DNA from: Vicugna pacos
Lineage: Eukaryota; Chordata; Mammalia; Artiodactyla; Camelidae
DNA: 64,000 bases
Assembly: GCF_048564905.1 (NCBI RefSeq)
Contig: NC_132996.1
Span: forward strand, 8,990,001 to 9,054,000
Direction of reading: 5' to 3'
Each line of letters starts with the position of its first letter. The first letter of the stretch is position 1. The position numbers and the translations under genes are program-made. Of the stretch, positions 44,441 through 55,995 are shown piece by piece. The notes under the pieces were generated by a model. The model saw only the letters and a program-made list of their open reading frames with translations. It was not told the DNA's origin and made no database searches.

Positions 44441-47400
44441 CCAGGTGGTCAAATAGGACAGTGAGCCTAACTGAAAAATAACAATCAAGCCTTTATTCAC
44501 ATCCTGTGATAGTGTAAACGAGACAGAAAAAAAAAAAACAACCCTGCTGGCTCCCTAGAGTTCCATTTCCTGCCATGGAAGGGCACCGGGTGGGGGTCGG
44601 ATGGGTCCGGGCAGACGGAGGGAGTTGTCTCACTGCTGAGGAGACCTGAACAAAAGGATCCATTATTGGCTTAAGAGGAGGGACAGTGGAAGGGCGAGGA
44701 GTGGAAAGCACTGAATCAGAGTGGGGAAAAGTGTTTCAGCCGAGACCTCCTGATAAGGAGATCTCCACAGAGGCACCTGGCAGTGCCTCAGCTGAAGCCC
44801 CTGTCTGGGAATTTCCAGATGATGCTGGCTGGCTCAGAAGGACTGAGTCTTTAACTGCAGCCTCCTCCAGAACATTGTAACCTGCTAGCTGTGAACCCAT
44901 CCGGGGTGAGGAGGGCAGCTTTCCCCACGGGCTTTGCTGGAGCTGAATTTTCCTGTGTGCTGTCCCTGTCTTTCAAATTTCTCAAACACTCTATCTAAAA
45001 ATATAGATTTTCATTCCAAACTCCTACCGCTAAACTCCTACCTCCTGAAATGTGAGGTCCTCATCTTAACATGTGATCTACTCCTTTACTCCTATTTGGA
45101 CATATTTAGCATCTTTTAATGTTTGAGCTAAGAGGAAAAATAGCGCCCTCTATCTTCTGTTGTTGGCTAATCGTGCATTAAGGGCAAAGGAATCACATGC
45201 AAATGCTCAGAGATTATAATTAAGGTCTGTCAGTCAGTGTGGGGGTTACAGACATCAATGGAAAATGGAGTTTAGCCCAGCCCCACTGAAAAACAGCTCA
45301 GTGGGGTTTTAAATCATTATATGATTATTACTTCAGGACTTGGATTCATATGGTCATTTACAAACTCAGTAAATTGTGGAAGGACAAGGGCTTAGCATTA
45401 CAGTCTCATTCAGTGGAGTCAGGAGTATGGCTTGGAGAACACTGGGCAAAGTCAATTCACTCAAGAGGCCCACGTTCAAGTAATTCATTTATCTATTTAA
45501 CTCCGACATAAAGCAGTCAGAATTCAGATCTCACAGTCACAGGAAGTAGTAGTAGCCTGGATGGATGCACAGGGCCAAGAAAAGTAAAAAACCTTGAGGA
45601 CAGAGGAACCTGTGGAAGTGGTGTACAGATGGGACTCTTGGAATAAATGGAGATGTGAGGATATTTAAGTCTCATATGGATAATAACAAAGGGCACCAAT
45701 TTCAGAAGAATCTTACTAATTTCATGGACAAAATGACCTGTCTTAAGAATACCAGTCAATATATTTTTCTACTCAAAAATAGAACTTATTCAATAGATGT
45801 ATTCAACAGACTTAAAAAAGTGAGCATGGTTGCATAAATGATGAGTATTGGCTTCTCAGCGTAACTTCCTCTCATTTAGCAGAGCTGGTGCTTGCTACTG
45901 CTGAGTACCAACACGGCCACATCCGAAATTCGTCACTAACTTCTAATATGGCAACATTCAGCAGGATTAAAAACACAAAAAACAAAACAGTCACCTGGTG
46001 ACAAAGTCGACGACATTATTTCCCTTCTGTAACGGAGATGGCAACAATTTTTCATTAGAATTGGCAGCTATTCTGGATGTGGGTTTGCCTTTCTTGACTG
46101 CCAGACACCAAACTCTGTCTTCTCACAGAACGACTAACTCACTGTTTATAAAATGCTTCTTTGATCTCGACCAAGAAACGTGTTTTACTACGCAAAACTG
46201 AGACAATATGAATACACCAATATAATTCACTAATATTACTGTATTCTGAGTCACAGAGAAGTATCTAACCATGAGAACGGTGTCACAGGATACTGAAGTC
46301 TTGCCAGCCATCAGGGAGGCACTAACTGGAAAGTCTGCAGTGCTGTCTTTCAAGATGAGTTACTATATTTTGAACAGTGACCATACAGGATGCCAGTTCT
46401 TAAATTACACAGGTTCAGAAATTAAAGAGCGAAATTTGACTGGTTCTTTGAGTTATTGCCCAATGATACGACTGCAAACATTTTTTTTCTCCCATTCTTA
46501 ACTTTGTTAATTACTGCACACTAGTTGCCAGCATAGGTTTACGTCTAACATGGTGCAAACAATATTTCTATTGAACTGGGATATAACTCTGGTAACCATT
46601 CAATTGTATTTCTTACTGCCATTTAAATAAGTGGCAAAATGCTGTGCCTTTGGCTTATGAAACTTGATTGTCAAGTGAAAGTATGGACCCTGATTTATAA
46701 GAGAGATGCATTCTGGCATTCAGTAGAGAGGGCATTTTTCATATCCCCACAGCTAGTACTAATGGAAGGAATGGAGGTGGTAATTCATGGAAGAATATTA
46801 TTTCTGTGGGGGGGGTAACCCTAGATGGGATAAGATTGGGACTTAGGTAAGATTCCCCTTGGGACATCCTTAATGTTTATTAGCGTCTAACTAGTGTTGT
46901 AAGCCCAGTGGCGGAAATTGGAGATCTCAGTTCTTCTGTTCATGGCTTTTTATTCACTGTGATTAATAAGCTTCCTAATAAATCCTTGCCAGACTTCAAA
47001 AGAAAAAAGGAATCTAGACCGAGGTGACAGACCCTTCAACAAGGGGATTTTTGATCATCAAATGTCCTCAAATAATGAATCAAAATCAGCTGAGAAGTTG
47101 GGTAGTGAATGAAAGCAATTATTAATAACAATCACGGCCTCATTAACAATTTCAGACAAGGTCTCGATTAACGGAGCATCTTTTCTTTCGCAGCTTTGTA
47201 TCTATTTGTCTATATCAACCATTTTTATCCTCCTTCTCATCCTCTTATTATTTCATACAAGGTGGGCTGATGAGGGGTAGAGTAAGAAGTCTTCTAGTAA
47301 ATCAGAGGAAGGTTTTGACTGAAAAATGAGTAAAATATGCAACCGTTAGGATGGAAACAGGGAGTGGTTGTGCTGTGGTCTCTCCTTTTCCAGGAAGAAG

Positions 47401-48250
47401 CTGAATGCATCTCAGCTTGTACAAGACATAATTTCCTCCCCTTGTAAAGAAAACCACTCTAGTTGGCATTGTTCTTTTAAATTAAATACTGCTAAGAGCC
47501 TGTGTACGAATGCTTGACAGAGAAGGGGGTGGCTGACCCAAACTGCCCCTTAGCCACTCAAAGCCCTTGTCTCCATCACAAGGCTGAGTGCTAAGAAACT
47601 ACCTATTTCAGAAACCCTGCGAGCAAGGTCTCAGATTTGGAATCGCCAACAAAAGGTATTCCCTGTAATATTCGAAAGACACGAGGCAGGCAGAAACCGT
47701 TATTCCTGCTGTACAATTTACAAGCATACATCATAAAAGGAATTTTTGCAAGCAGCTTTGAGGGTCCTGTGACAAATCAGCCTTCGGCGCTACAGACAGT
47801 TAAGTTTATCAGAAGTGATTTCTGCTTTTCCTAAATTCCTGAGTGCCAGATGCTACTTTCTTCACCTTTATTTCTCCTTTGTCTTCATTACATCCATTCT
47901 AACAAAGTTTTGTAATCCTCTAATTTTCTTAAGTAAATCATATGTACTTTCAAAACTAGACTCAATCCCTTTTTACTTAACAAACCAGACAGTATTCTTG
48001 ACTGATTTTATTCTGAAATGTGTCCTTCAGAAATTCTGAAAATAGTCATTTTTCTCCTTTAAATAAGGGAAGCATATGGCCATACTTATCTCTGTGGCTG
48101 ATACCTTCGTGTTTTATATGTTGGTAAAAGTGTAGGAAGTAAAAAAAATATAAGTGCACAGTCCATTTTAAATTTTTCGGTATAGTTTGATTAAAATTAC
48201 GTTTTCCAAGTTTGGAAATATGATCATTTGCTTGGTTATAATGACTCAAG
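44441..48250. other. Mostly unassigned sequence
   Basis: No named repeat is seen. A 7-bp hairpin (gaggcac/gtgcctc) lies at 44770-44789. The part 47030-47200 is AT-rich, repeat-free and contains gcaattattaataacaatc, which combines a homeodomain-type and a SOX-type core. Frames up to 80 codons show no motif. Confidence 0.35.
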
Positions 48251-48254
48251 ACCT

Positions 48255-48700
48255 AGGACAATGAACTCACTTGGCATGTGCGTTAACCGTGGGGTGAGGC
48301 ATGGTGGGGCCTGATGCAGATCAAGAGGGAGAAACCAGAAAGAGTTCTAGAGTTTTGTTACACCCACGGTTGTCTGGGGAGAACATAGGATGCCACGCAG
48401 AGGCAAGGGATGCCCGCCCAGGGGCCGATCACGAGGCAAAGGGAAAAAAGAACTGCGGACAAGCACTTTTATTGTGTTTTGGTCAGAAGGAAAGCGTGGA
48501 ACAGAGCCAGCAGGTTTAGGACTGGCTCATTTGAGTAATTTCAGCAGGCTTGGGGCAGAGCGGCTGCCCCTGCTCATCCTTGCTCTGACGTGATGAGGGC
48601 GGGTGTATGGTGGCCTGGAGCCTGACAGTACGTGGGGGTTCGGGCTTACACAGCTTCTCGGGAAGGGGGACTCACTGGTACCAAGTGGAGCGCATCACTG
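48255..48700 (-). mobile_element. Possible LTR-like fossil, antisense
   Basis: This GC-richer block ends abruptly near a hairpin. On the minus strand it contains an AATAAA signal (plus 48468-48473) followed by a GT-containing stretch and pyrimidine-rich text, a layout like R-U5. No TATA box or flanking retroviral gene is seen, so the identity is uncertain and it is broken in any case. The frames of 67-75 codons here are not supported as genes. Confidence 0.33.
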
Positions 48701-48703
48701 GTC

Positions 48704-48730
48704 AACATAGCATTTTAAAAAAGCTATGTT
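48704..48730. repeat. Hairpin with 8-bp perfect stem
   Basis: The arms aacatagc and gctatgtt flank an 11-base A/T loop. It marks the transition from GC-richer to AT-rich DNA. Confidence 0.9.
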
Positions 48731-48777
48731 ATAGCATGTCCTGCTGGGCCTTAGGAAGAAAACATACATCTCATCTG

Positions 48778-48832
48778 TGTGAGTGTGTGTGTGCACGCAT
48801 GTATATGGTTTTATTTGTGTGTATATGTGTGT
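48778..48832. repeat. Impure (GT)n microsatellite
   Basis: Two GT-rich stretches are separated by cgcatgtatatggttttat. The 75-codon frame at 48607-48834 ends in translated repeat and is not a gene. Confidence 0.9.
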
Positions 48833-49845
48833 AAATAGACACACTTATTCATTTAGCAATAATGTTTGAAGTGAGCCTTCAAGACTAAAAATCTCCATAG
48901 GTTTTTACTTTGTTCTGGGAAGAGCACCAGCCAAAATTAACTGGCAAACTGCTTTGAGATTAAATAACCACTAGGATTTTGTAATAACAACCCTTCATAA
49001 TACACAGAAAGCAGTTGGTGGGGTGCTGAAAATGTATCCTAATTTCTTCCCACAATAAAGTTTGACTACCAGCCTGTACAGACTGCACAGGATACACAGA
49101 GCGGGCCCTGCGGAAGACACAGCCAGCGAGTCTGAATGCACAGGGTTTATGCAGAGTAACTTCTAATAAACATAAAAATCACGCTAAGCGTCTTACTATC
49201 AAATTATACAAAATATTGTGATAAGAGAAATTATTAAGAGCAGCTAGCAGAATACCAGAGAAAAACATCAGACACTACTTGGGGTAAACTTATAACTCAG
49301 AAAAATGCTGTTTGTCTGAAATTCAAATTTAACAGAGTGTCCAAATGTTATATGGCAACCCTACCAGACACTATAAAGATGGACCCTATATTTAAAATAT
49401 GGGAATCTTTACCTTGGAGAGAAATCTTTAAGTGAGGACTGGGTGAACTAAAATGAGAATGAAGGCTAGCTCAGGGAGAGAGGTTGTTCACGCTTGGGAA
49501 GTGAGCATTTGAGATGGCTCTCGGTTTTCGTTTGTCTGCTGTTGTTGGCTTTCACGTGCTTATTCATGAACGTCTGCCAACTTCATTTTATTGAACAGCT
49601 TAATAATGTAAGGACCCTGGAGTTCCTGCTATTCCCTAAGAAAGGCCTCCATTTTCTTGACAGTGTAACTTTGTTTCATTTTTCCCCTTTTTCTCAGTGT
49701 ACCCTCTCTTGGGCCATATTTGTATTTTTTTTCCTACTTATATTTCAAAGACGAGTTCTACAGTAATTTCTTTTCTAAAATTTTTCACAAGTTTCAAAAA
49801 TGTATCACCATAAAAAGAGGACAATGCAGAGATGACCTAAGTTTT
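48833..49845. other. Mostly unassigned sequence
   Basis: At about 49310-49370 the text ctgaaattcaaatttaacag and atatggcaaccctacc resembles a short, common, old mammalian repeat I cannot name. The 90-codon frame at 49494-49766 encodes hydrophobic runs from T-rich DNA and lacks any family signature. Confidence 0.4.
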
Positions 49846-49849
49846 CCAG

Positions 49850-50040
49850 CAGCAGTCTCTGGGTACTTGTAGGATAGCAACTGTCACACTGTCCTGTCAC
49901 TTCTCCCTGAATAGACTGGACTCCTTAATGACGGGGACAATATGTTATTCATGATATTGTTAATAACTGTTTTCAGCAGATGAAGATCACTGAGTGACAT
50001 GTATGTGCTCAAACTGCGGGGTCAATAAATTAAATTCACA
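49850..50040 (+). mobile_element. Possible L2 3' end, sense
   Basis: The sequence gaatagactggactccttaa, gacggggacaatatgttatt and ggtcaataaat follows the L2 pattern 'agactgtgagctccttgagggcagggac ... gctcaataaat'. Confidence 0.5.
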
Positions 50041-50985
50041 GGAAAAATAACGTTTAAAATCTTTCCGGTGGGCCCACAGTTTACTGACTTTGTGCTAACA
50101 CTGATAAAGGGCAAATTCTGCTGTGCTCTCTGGTCAGCTGCCTCACACAAAAAGATATCACAAATATTTGAAGGAATTGCTCCTGCGGTTCTTGGGGGAA
50201 TTTATTACTAGGTTTAGCAAATGTGCTTGTACAGATCAATGGGCTGTTATGTTGACCTTTCACTGGCTGTTTGCTCTGATTCAGGCATTTACAACAAACT
50301 ACGCTCTCAGCATTTCAACTCTGCTCTTCAATCCCTTTTTAAAAAATGTTATGGCATTTTTGTCAATAGGCATGGCTAGAAAACCCAGTTGATGGTTTTG
50401 GTTTTACTTCTTGGCTTTTTCCTTAGTGATGAAAAAGTGTATTTGTCTCAAAAATAGCAGAGATCCAAAAAATGTCTCTAAAGAATACCAGTGTCACTTA
50501 TAGAATATTTGTGTGTGGTGTGTACATATAATTGGGTGTGATATGAAACCCAGAAACTCCAGGGTGACACAGAATTGTACTACAAAAGCAGAATATCAGG
50601 AAACATAATTAAAAGAAATATTAGAGCTGAATGGTGTTTCAGCTTCTTAGAATTAATGTGTCTTTTGTTTATATGTCTATGGAACACAGTGATTAAGAAA
50701 ATATAAACAAATAATCTAGTATTAATAAGGTAGTACATATATATATATATGTCTTTGTCTATCTGTTTATCTAGATACATAGGTGCATATCTCCATCTAT
50801 ATAGTACTTATGTATACATATACGTATACTTTCATTCCTTACCGTTAACCAGACGATTTGGTGTAATTTCACAGCTAGATAAAACTTACACGTAAGTGAG
50901 GACATCTTCCATCTTCCTCTCATTGATCATTGTGATTCTAGGAATTGAAGACATAAGAATCAGTGCTGACAGGTACTGAGGAGTT
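50041..50985. other. Unassigned sequence
   Basis: Only a short (TA)n run at 50738-50750 is recognisable. Opposed frames of 89 and 60 codons at 50081-50392 have no motif. Confidence 0.45.
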
Positions 50986-50989
50986 TCCA

Positions 50990-51180
50990 CCCACTAGTTC
51001 TCCTCTAAGTTCCTTTTACACATTTTCTCATATAATGTGTACAACACTGATGAGTTTTATAAATATAGGAACTGAAGCCTGGAACAGGTAAATAACATGC
51101 CTATTGTTACAAGAGCTATAGGCAATACACCTAGGATTTAAATGCCATCCTTGTTCTCTGAAACCATGGCAACTTCTTCT
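50990..51180 (-). repeat. MIR SINE, antisense
   Basis: The order ccttttacacattttctcat, aatataggaactgaagcctg, gaacaggtaaataacatgcc, and gatttaaatgccatccttg is reverse MIR. Confidence 0.75.
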
Positions 51181-51394
51181 CCAGTCTTCTATGGTATTTT
51201 ACAACGTCACCAAGAAAGCAGAGTTTGGAGGAAAACAATGTGCATTACATGCAAGAAACCAAAACTAAAACAAATGCTAAGGGATCGTATTAGTGACTGA
51301 TGTGACAGGAGCCCAGTGATGTCCCACACGGGCAGGTTTTCAGATGAGGCACACTAGCGTTGTGTTACGGGAGATGAGAGAAAGGAATGGCTTC

Positions 51395-52174
51395 ATTTAC
51401 TCACTTGACAGCTACTTACTGAATGACTGTTACGTGCTAGTTATTGTTGCAGCTGCTGGTAGTAGAGTGCCGAATTTCAAAGGTAAAAACTCTGCTCTTA
51501 TTTAGTTAAAATTCTAGTGAGAAGGGATAGATAATAAGCAAATAAATAATTAAAAGAACAAGATAATTGCAGCAAAGGGTAAATATTATGAAGACGATAA
51601 AAACTGAGTGATGGAATACAACAAGGAGCTCCTTCTATAGGTTGGGTGATAGGTTAAGACCTCACAAAAGTGTTCATAGGGAGCTGAGTCTTCAATGACA
51701 AAAATATGGCTGAGCAAAAAGCTTTCTAAAAAGAGAGCATATGGATGGCAATGAGTCTAAGGTAGAGGAGCATTTATCCCAGTTGAGAAAAAGAAACAAG
51801 ACTAGTATGGATAAAGCATGAGAATGGCCACATGTACACAATTAGCAGGTCCTAATGAAAAATGAAAATGGGGGCCCCCCCTTTTGAAAGAATATTAAGA
51901 CTTTCAAGACAGCAACAGCAGATGATCACACCAAGTTTGAGACCCTTCTGAGCATGGGGCACTATATGACTACACAGTTTTCACACTCTGTGTAACTGAA
52001 CAGGAAACCTACACCTGAAGTGCTTAAAGGGAGAAAGGAAACAAGATGAAGAAGGAGGAACCAGATTATACTGAGCCCGATGAGCCACCAAAAGAGTTGA
52101 ATTTTATTCAAAGTGTGATGAGAAGACAATGAAAAACTTGAAACAGAAAGTGATGGGGTTTGATTTATAATTAG
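51395..52174 (-). mobile_element. L2 copy, antisense, part 1
   Basis: Plus-strand order is tttactcacttgacagctac, gaatgactgttacgtgctag, attctagtgagaagggatag, ataataagcaaataaataat, and a later agagttgaattttattcaaa. This is reverse-complement L2 starting at its 3' end. A non-matching insert is possible near 51955-52010. It continues beyond the L1 insertion at 52175-52288. Confidence 0.72.
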
Positions 52175-52288
52175 AAGATTGAATATGAAAATGAATATAT
52201 GTATGTATATGCATGCCTGGGACATTGTACTGCACATCAGAAATGGACACATTGTATCTGACTGTATTTCAATGAAACAAAGAAAGAT
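52175..52288 (+). mobile_element. Short L1 3' tail nested in L2
   Basis: The text attgaatatgaaaatgaata, catgcctgggacattgtac, tgcacatcagaaatggacac and gtatttcaatgaaac is the last ~110 bases of a camelid-type L1 like the one at 62.7-63.06 kb. It is much shorter than a normal copy. L2 text resumes immediately afterwards, and agaagat/agaaagat at the edges may be a decayed target duplication. The 118-codon antisense frame at 51962-52318 spans this junction and is an artefact. Confidence 0.75.
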
Positions 52289-52405
52289 GCAGTCTAGCCA
52301 TTGTGCAGAATGGTACATGGATTCATGAGGATAAATAAAGGGAACAGTTGCTAGGCTGTGTCAGTATGGTTTGTAGAAAGACAGTACAGGGAGGGACCAG
52401 TATCA
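52289..52405 (-). mobile_element. L2 copy, antisense, part 2
   Basis: After the L1 tail the text cagtctagccattgtgcaga, atggtacatggattcatg and caggctg-like residues continue the L2 order that stopped at 52174 ('cactctggctgctgtgcagagaatgg'). Confidence 0.6.
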
Positions 52406-53780
52406 AGTCATAGAAAAATATGCCCCCATTTTCTTGTACTATTCACAGTGTAATCATTAGAGGCATGACACAAATTGTAAGTTTAATCCAAATTATTAAT
52501 ATTTTCATTAGTTTCTTAATACTTGGGTACAAACCAACAAAGCGACAAATAGACTTAATACCTTTTACTAATTTCCATGGTGTGAATATTCCATTTATGT
52601 CTAATTTCAATTTAACATTATGACACCACCCAACGCAGAGTTAGGTAGAAATATACAGTAACACATTTATGCAGCATTTTCATTAGAGAGATATAATAGA
52701 TGTAAATAACCTCAAGAACATAGATAATAGTAAAACAAGTATGAAGTGATGAGTTTTGAGTACTTATTACTCTTGTTTTTAATATAATTTATTTAAATTG
52801 TAAGCTTATATAGTTTGATTTTTAATAATGCCTGTTTATAACAAATGGCTTCAAAACTCCTGAAAATTCAATAGTCAGCTCTCAGGAGCTGGTACAAACT
52901 AACCCCAGCACCTTAGTGTGAGGGACTTGAGTATATGGGTATACTTCTTTCTCGTAGGCAAGTCGTGTGACTTTACGGTTCCTGATATTTTTTGCTACTG
53001 AGAAGGTACGTGGCTCATAAGGGATCTGGTCCATTGGGTCACATAGCCTTAATATCATCCGTTCATGTCAGTCTCAACGTTCTGAAGGCTGTTCACTAGG
53101 GACACAAAAGATTCACACATCCCCACGCTACTCCGTAATAATGTTGCTACACAACTCGGTATTATTCCCTGGAGTGAGTACAAATGTCAAGAAAAAGTCT
53201 GCAGTCTCTTTTTTTCTTCTCCTGAATTTATTTCATTTTATTTTTCTACTTAATACTTCATTTCTGTATTATTCTTAAGAAAGAACCTCACTGCATCTGA
53301 GATGCAGAACAAAATTCCTCTTTACTACTCTTTAGCTTATTTTAAAAAGGATGTATGTTTCACTATGTTGTATAGTGGTTGAGACAAGATTCCCCTCCAC
53401 CTTCTATAAAACAAAGACTAGACTGATTTTCACAAACCCCAAGTGGTCTGTTTTCACCTGCTCTCTATATTTCATTTCAATGTGTTTTTAAATATTAGTT
53501 TTAACTTTTCGACAGTAAATATAGATACAGCCCTTGTAAATAAATATTCTATGGGAACTTCATCATTTTTCACTGGTTCTGCAGGTTTTTTGGTTTGCTT
53601 TTTAATAATAGCTTTGAGATGTAATCCACATATTATAAAACTCTTTAAATCACATACCATGAATCCACTCACTAAGGTGTAAAAATAAGTGATTTTTACT
53701 CTTATTTACAGAGTTGCGAAAAAATCAAAGCAATAAATTTTGAACATTTCCACAAAAGAAACCCTAATTTCATGAGCAAT
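52406..53780. other. Unassigned sequence
   Basis: No repeat or gene recognised. Two opposed frames at 53443-53682 overlap almost entirely and are chance. Text is AT-rich. Confidence 0.45.
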
Positions 53781-53784
53781 CACA

Positions 53785-54640
53785 TTTTTAAAAAAATTTA
53801 GAGATATAATTGACTTTTAACATTATAACTGTTTCAGGTATACAACATAATTGCATAATCATCACAATAAATAAATAAATTATTAACCATATATAATTAC
53901 GAGTTTTTCCCTTCTGAGGAGGATTTTTAAGATTTACTCTTTCAGCAACTTTCAAATATGCAGTACAGTTTCATTAACTAGAGTCACCATTATATCTCCA
54001 TGACACTTATTTTACAGCTGGAAATTACAGTTTGTACCTTCTGCTCTCCTTTACTCCTTGAACTCACACTCCACCCCCACCTCTGGCAACCACCAATCTG
54101 TTCTCTGTATCTATGAGCTCCTTTTGCTTGTGGGCATGTTTGTTTGTTTTTAAGATTTGACATGTAAGTGAGATAACATAGTATTTGTCTTTATCTGACA
54201 TATTTCACTTAGCATAATGCCCATAAGATCCATTATTATTGTCACAAATGAAAACATCTCCTTTTTATGCCTAAATAATATTCCATTATAAGTATTATAT
54301 TCCATAGTGTGTATGTGTATATATATACACACCCACATTTTCTTGATCCATTCATCTAACAATGGACACTTAGCTTGCTTTCATATCTTGGATATTGTAA
54401 ATAATGCTGCAATGAATATGGGAGTGCATTTAATCTGTTCAAGTTAGCGCTTCTGTTTTCTCTGGATAAGTACCCAGAAGTATTACTGCTGTATCTTACA
54501 TTAGCTCTAGTTTTAGTTTTTTGTTTAGTTTTAGTGTTTCCCATAGTGACTGCACCAATCTACATTCCCACCAGCATTGCACAAGGGTTCCCTTTACCCC
54601 ACTTGCTTGCCAACGCTTGCTAATCTCCACATATTTGTGA
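53785..54640 (-). mobile_element. L1 3' UTR and ORF2 C-terminus, antisense
   Basis: Read from the left, the plus strand gives gagatataattgactttta, cattaactagagtcaccat, tcacttagcataatgccc, tgatccattcatctaacaat, and cattcccaccagcattgcac. Minus-strand translation shows WIKKMW followed by a YTMEY-like HTMEY and, upstream, [17 protein letters not shown]. These are hallmarks of the ORF2 C-terminal segment. It is continuous on its right with an endonuclease segment of L1. Confidence 0.87.
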
Positions 54641-55145
54641 AGACCCCAGTTTTCTAGTTTCATATCACTGTGATTGGAAAAGATGCTTAATATGACTGCA
54701 GTCTTCTTAAATTTATTAAGCCTTGTTCTGTGGCCTAACATGTCATCTGTTCTACAGAATGTCCCACGTGCACTTGAGAAGAATGCATAATCTACTGCTT
54801 TTGAGCAAAATCAGTATATATCTGCTAAACTCATCTGATCTAACATTTCACTTAAGGCCATTGTTTCTTTATTGATTTTCTGTACAGATCATTTATCCAT
54901 TGGTAAACATGGTGCATAAAAGTCCTCTATTAATATTGTATCACTGTTTCTCCCTTTAGATGTTGTTAATATTGATTTAAATGTGTTCAGATGCTTCAAT
55001 GCTGGGTGCATAAATATTTACAAATACTATATTCTCTTGTTGAGTTGATCACTTTCTCATTATGTAAAAATCATCTTTGTCTCTTACTGCAGTCTTCATC
55101 TTAAAATCTATTTTACTTCATATGAGTATAGTACCCCAACCTTTT
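54641..55145 (-). pseudogene. L1 ORF2 endonuclease segment, antisense
   Basis: Minus-strand translation at 54650-54741 reads LGHRTRLNKFKKTAVILSIF and SNHSDMKLEN, matching the end of the L1 endonuclease domain (DHILGHK.SLNKFKK ... SDH..MKLEIN). Further right the plus text gttgagttgatcactttctc and taaaaatcatctttgtctc corresponds to earlier endonuclease sequence. The reverse transcriptase that should lie between this and the C-terminal segment is absent: the two are joined at about 54640-54660 within one 81-codon open frame. Confidence 0.82.
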
Positions 55146-55780
55146 TTTCTTGAATAAACTGTCTTCAGTTTGTTGCAAATCTTGGGTAATTTCTAGAGTT
55201 TTGGAAAAGTTGATTTTGACAATTTTTGCTCTTGTCCTCACTGCATTTATGAAGGAGAGGATTTTCAGAAGTACTCATTCTCCCATTCTGGAAGTGTGAT
55301 TTTTCTGCAGTGAATCCCTAAATATGCAAATAAAACCTAAAAACCATTTGTTCTATGTGATTTGGATGATGACACCACTCACTATAGGCATTCCCATGTG
55401 CACATCACAAAGTGACATAAACATCCTCACAGGTTTAGATGTTATTCTTTTAAATAAAACATTTTGATTGAGGCAAATGAAATAGCAAATTCCCTGAAAT
55501 GTTTACATCCTCACTGTAATTCCCTAAAATAAACCCAGGATGAAAAGGTTTTTCACTCAGCGTTACCTGAGTAGCCCCAATATGGTGCGCTTTGCCTGTG
55601 AGAACTACACAATTATGATCTGAATCTCAGGCTTTTCACATCCAAATACCAAAAAAGCCTTCCTGAAATAAACAATTTGTAGTCATATTTTAAGTAGACT
55701 TTTAAATAGATAGTCACTGACAAACCCAAGCAGTATAGTTCTCTCTCAATTCCCCCAAATATCCCAGAACTAATAAATTA
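55146..55780. other. Unassigned, possibly L1-related
   Basis: The part 55150-55310 (gaaaagttgattttgacaat, atgaaggagaggattttcag) resembles old L1-associated sequence but I cannot place it. The rest shows no feature. Confidence 0.35.
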
Positions 55781-55784
55781 ATAT

Positions 55785-55995
55785 TACTATTTTGTGAGCA
55801 TATACTTTGTGCCAGGCACAGTTCTAAATTCTTTGTACATATACTCATTTAATAGCACAGCAACCTGGGGATAATTATTCACAGATATTAAATAACTTGG
55901 CAGAAATTTCAGATCTACTGAGGGTTAGAAATAAGATTTAAACCTGTATGTCTATGATTCAAAGTCAGTGCTATTAACCTCTCTATGCTATTATA
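55785..55995 (-). repeat. MIR SINE, antisense
   Basis: One of the better MIR copies: gtgagcatatactttgtgcc, aggcacagttctaaattc, gatattaaataacttggcag, aagatttaaacctgtatgtc and gtcagtgctattaacctctc follow reverse MIR. Confidence 0.82.

Noticed and set aside
44770-44789. 7-bp perfect hairpin as an RNA or terminator element
   Set aside because: The stem is short and hairpins of this size are expected by chance in 64 kb; bacterial-type terminators do not apply.
51962-52318. 118-codon antisense frame as a membrane protein
   Set aside because: The frame crosses an L2/L1 junction and its hydrophobic residues come from AT-rich repeat sequence.
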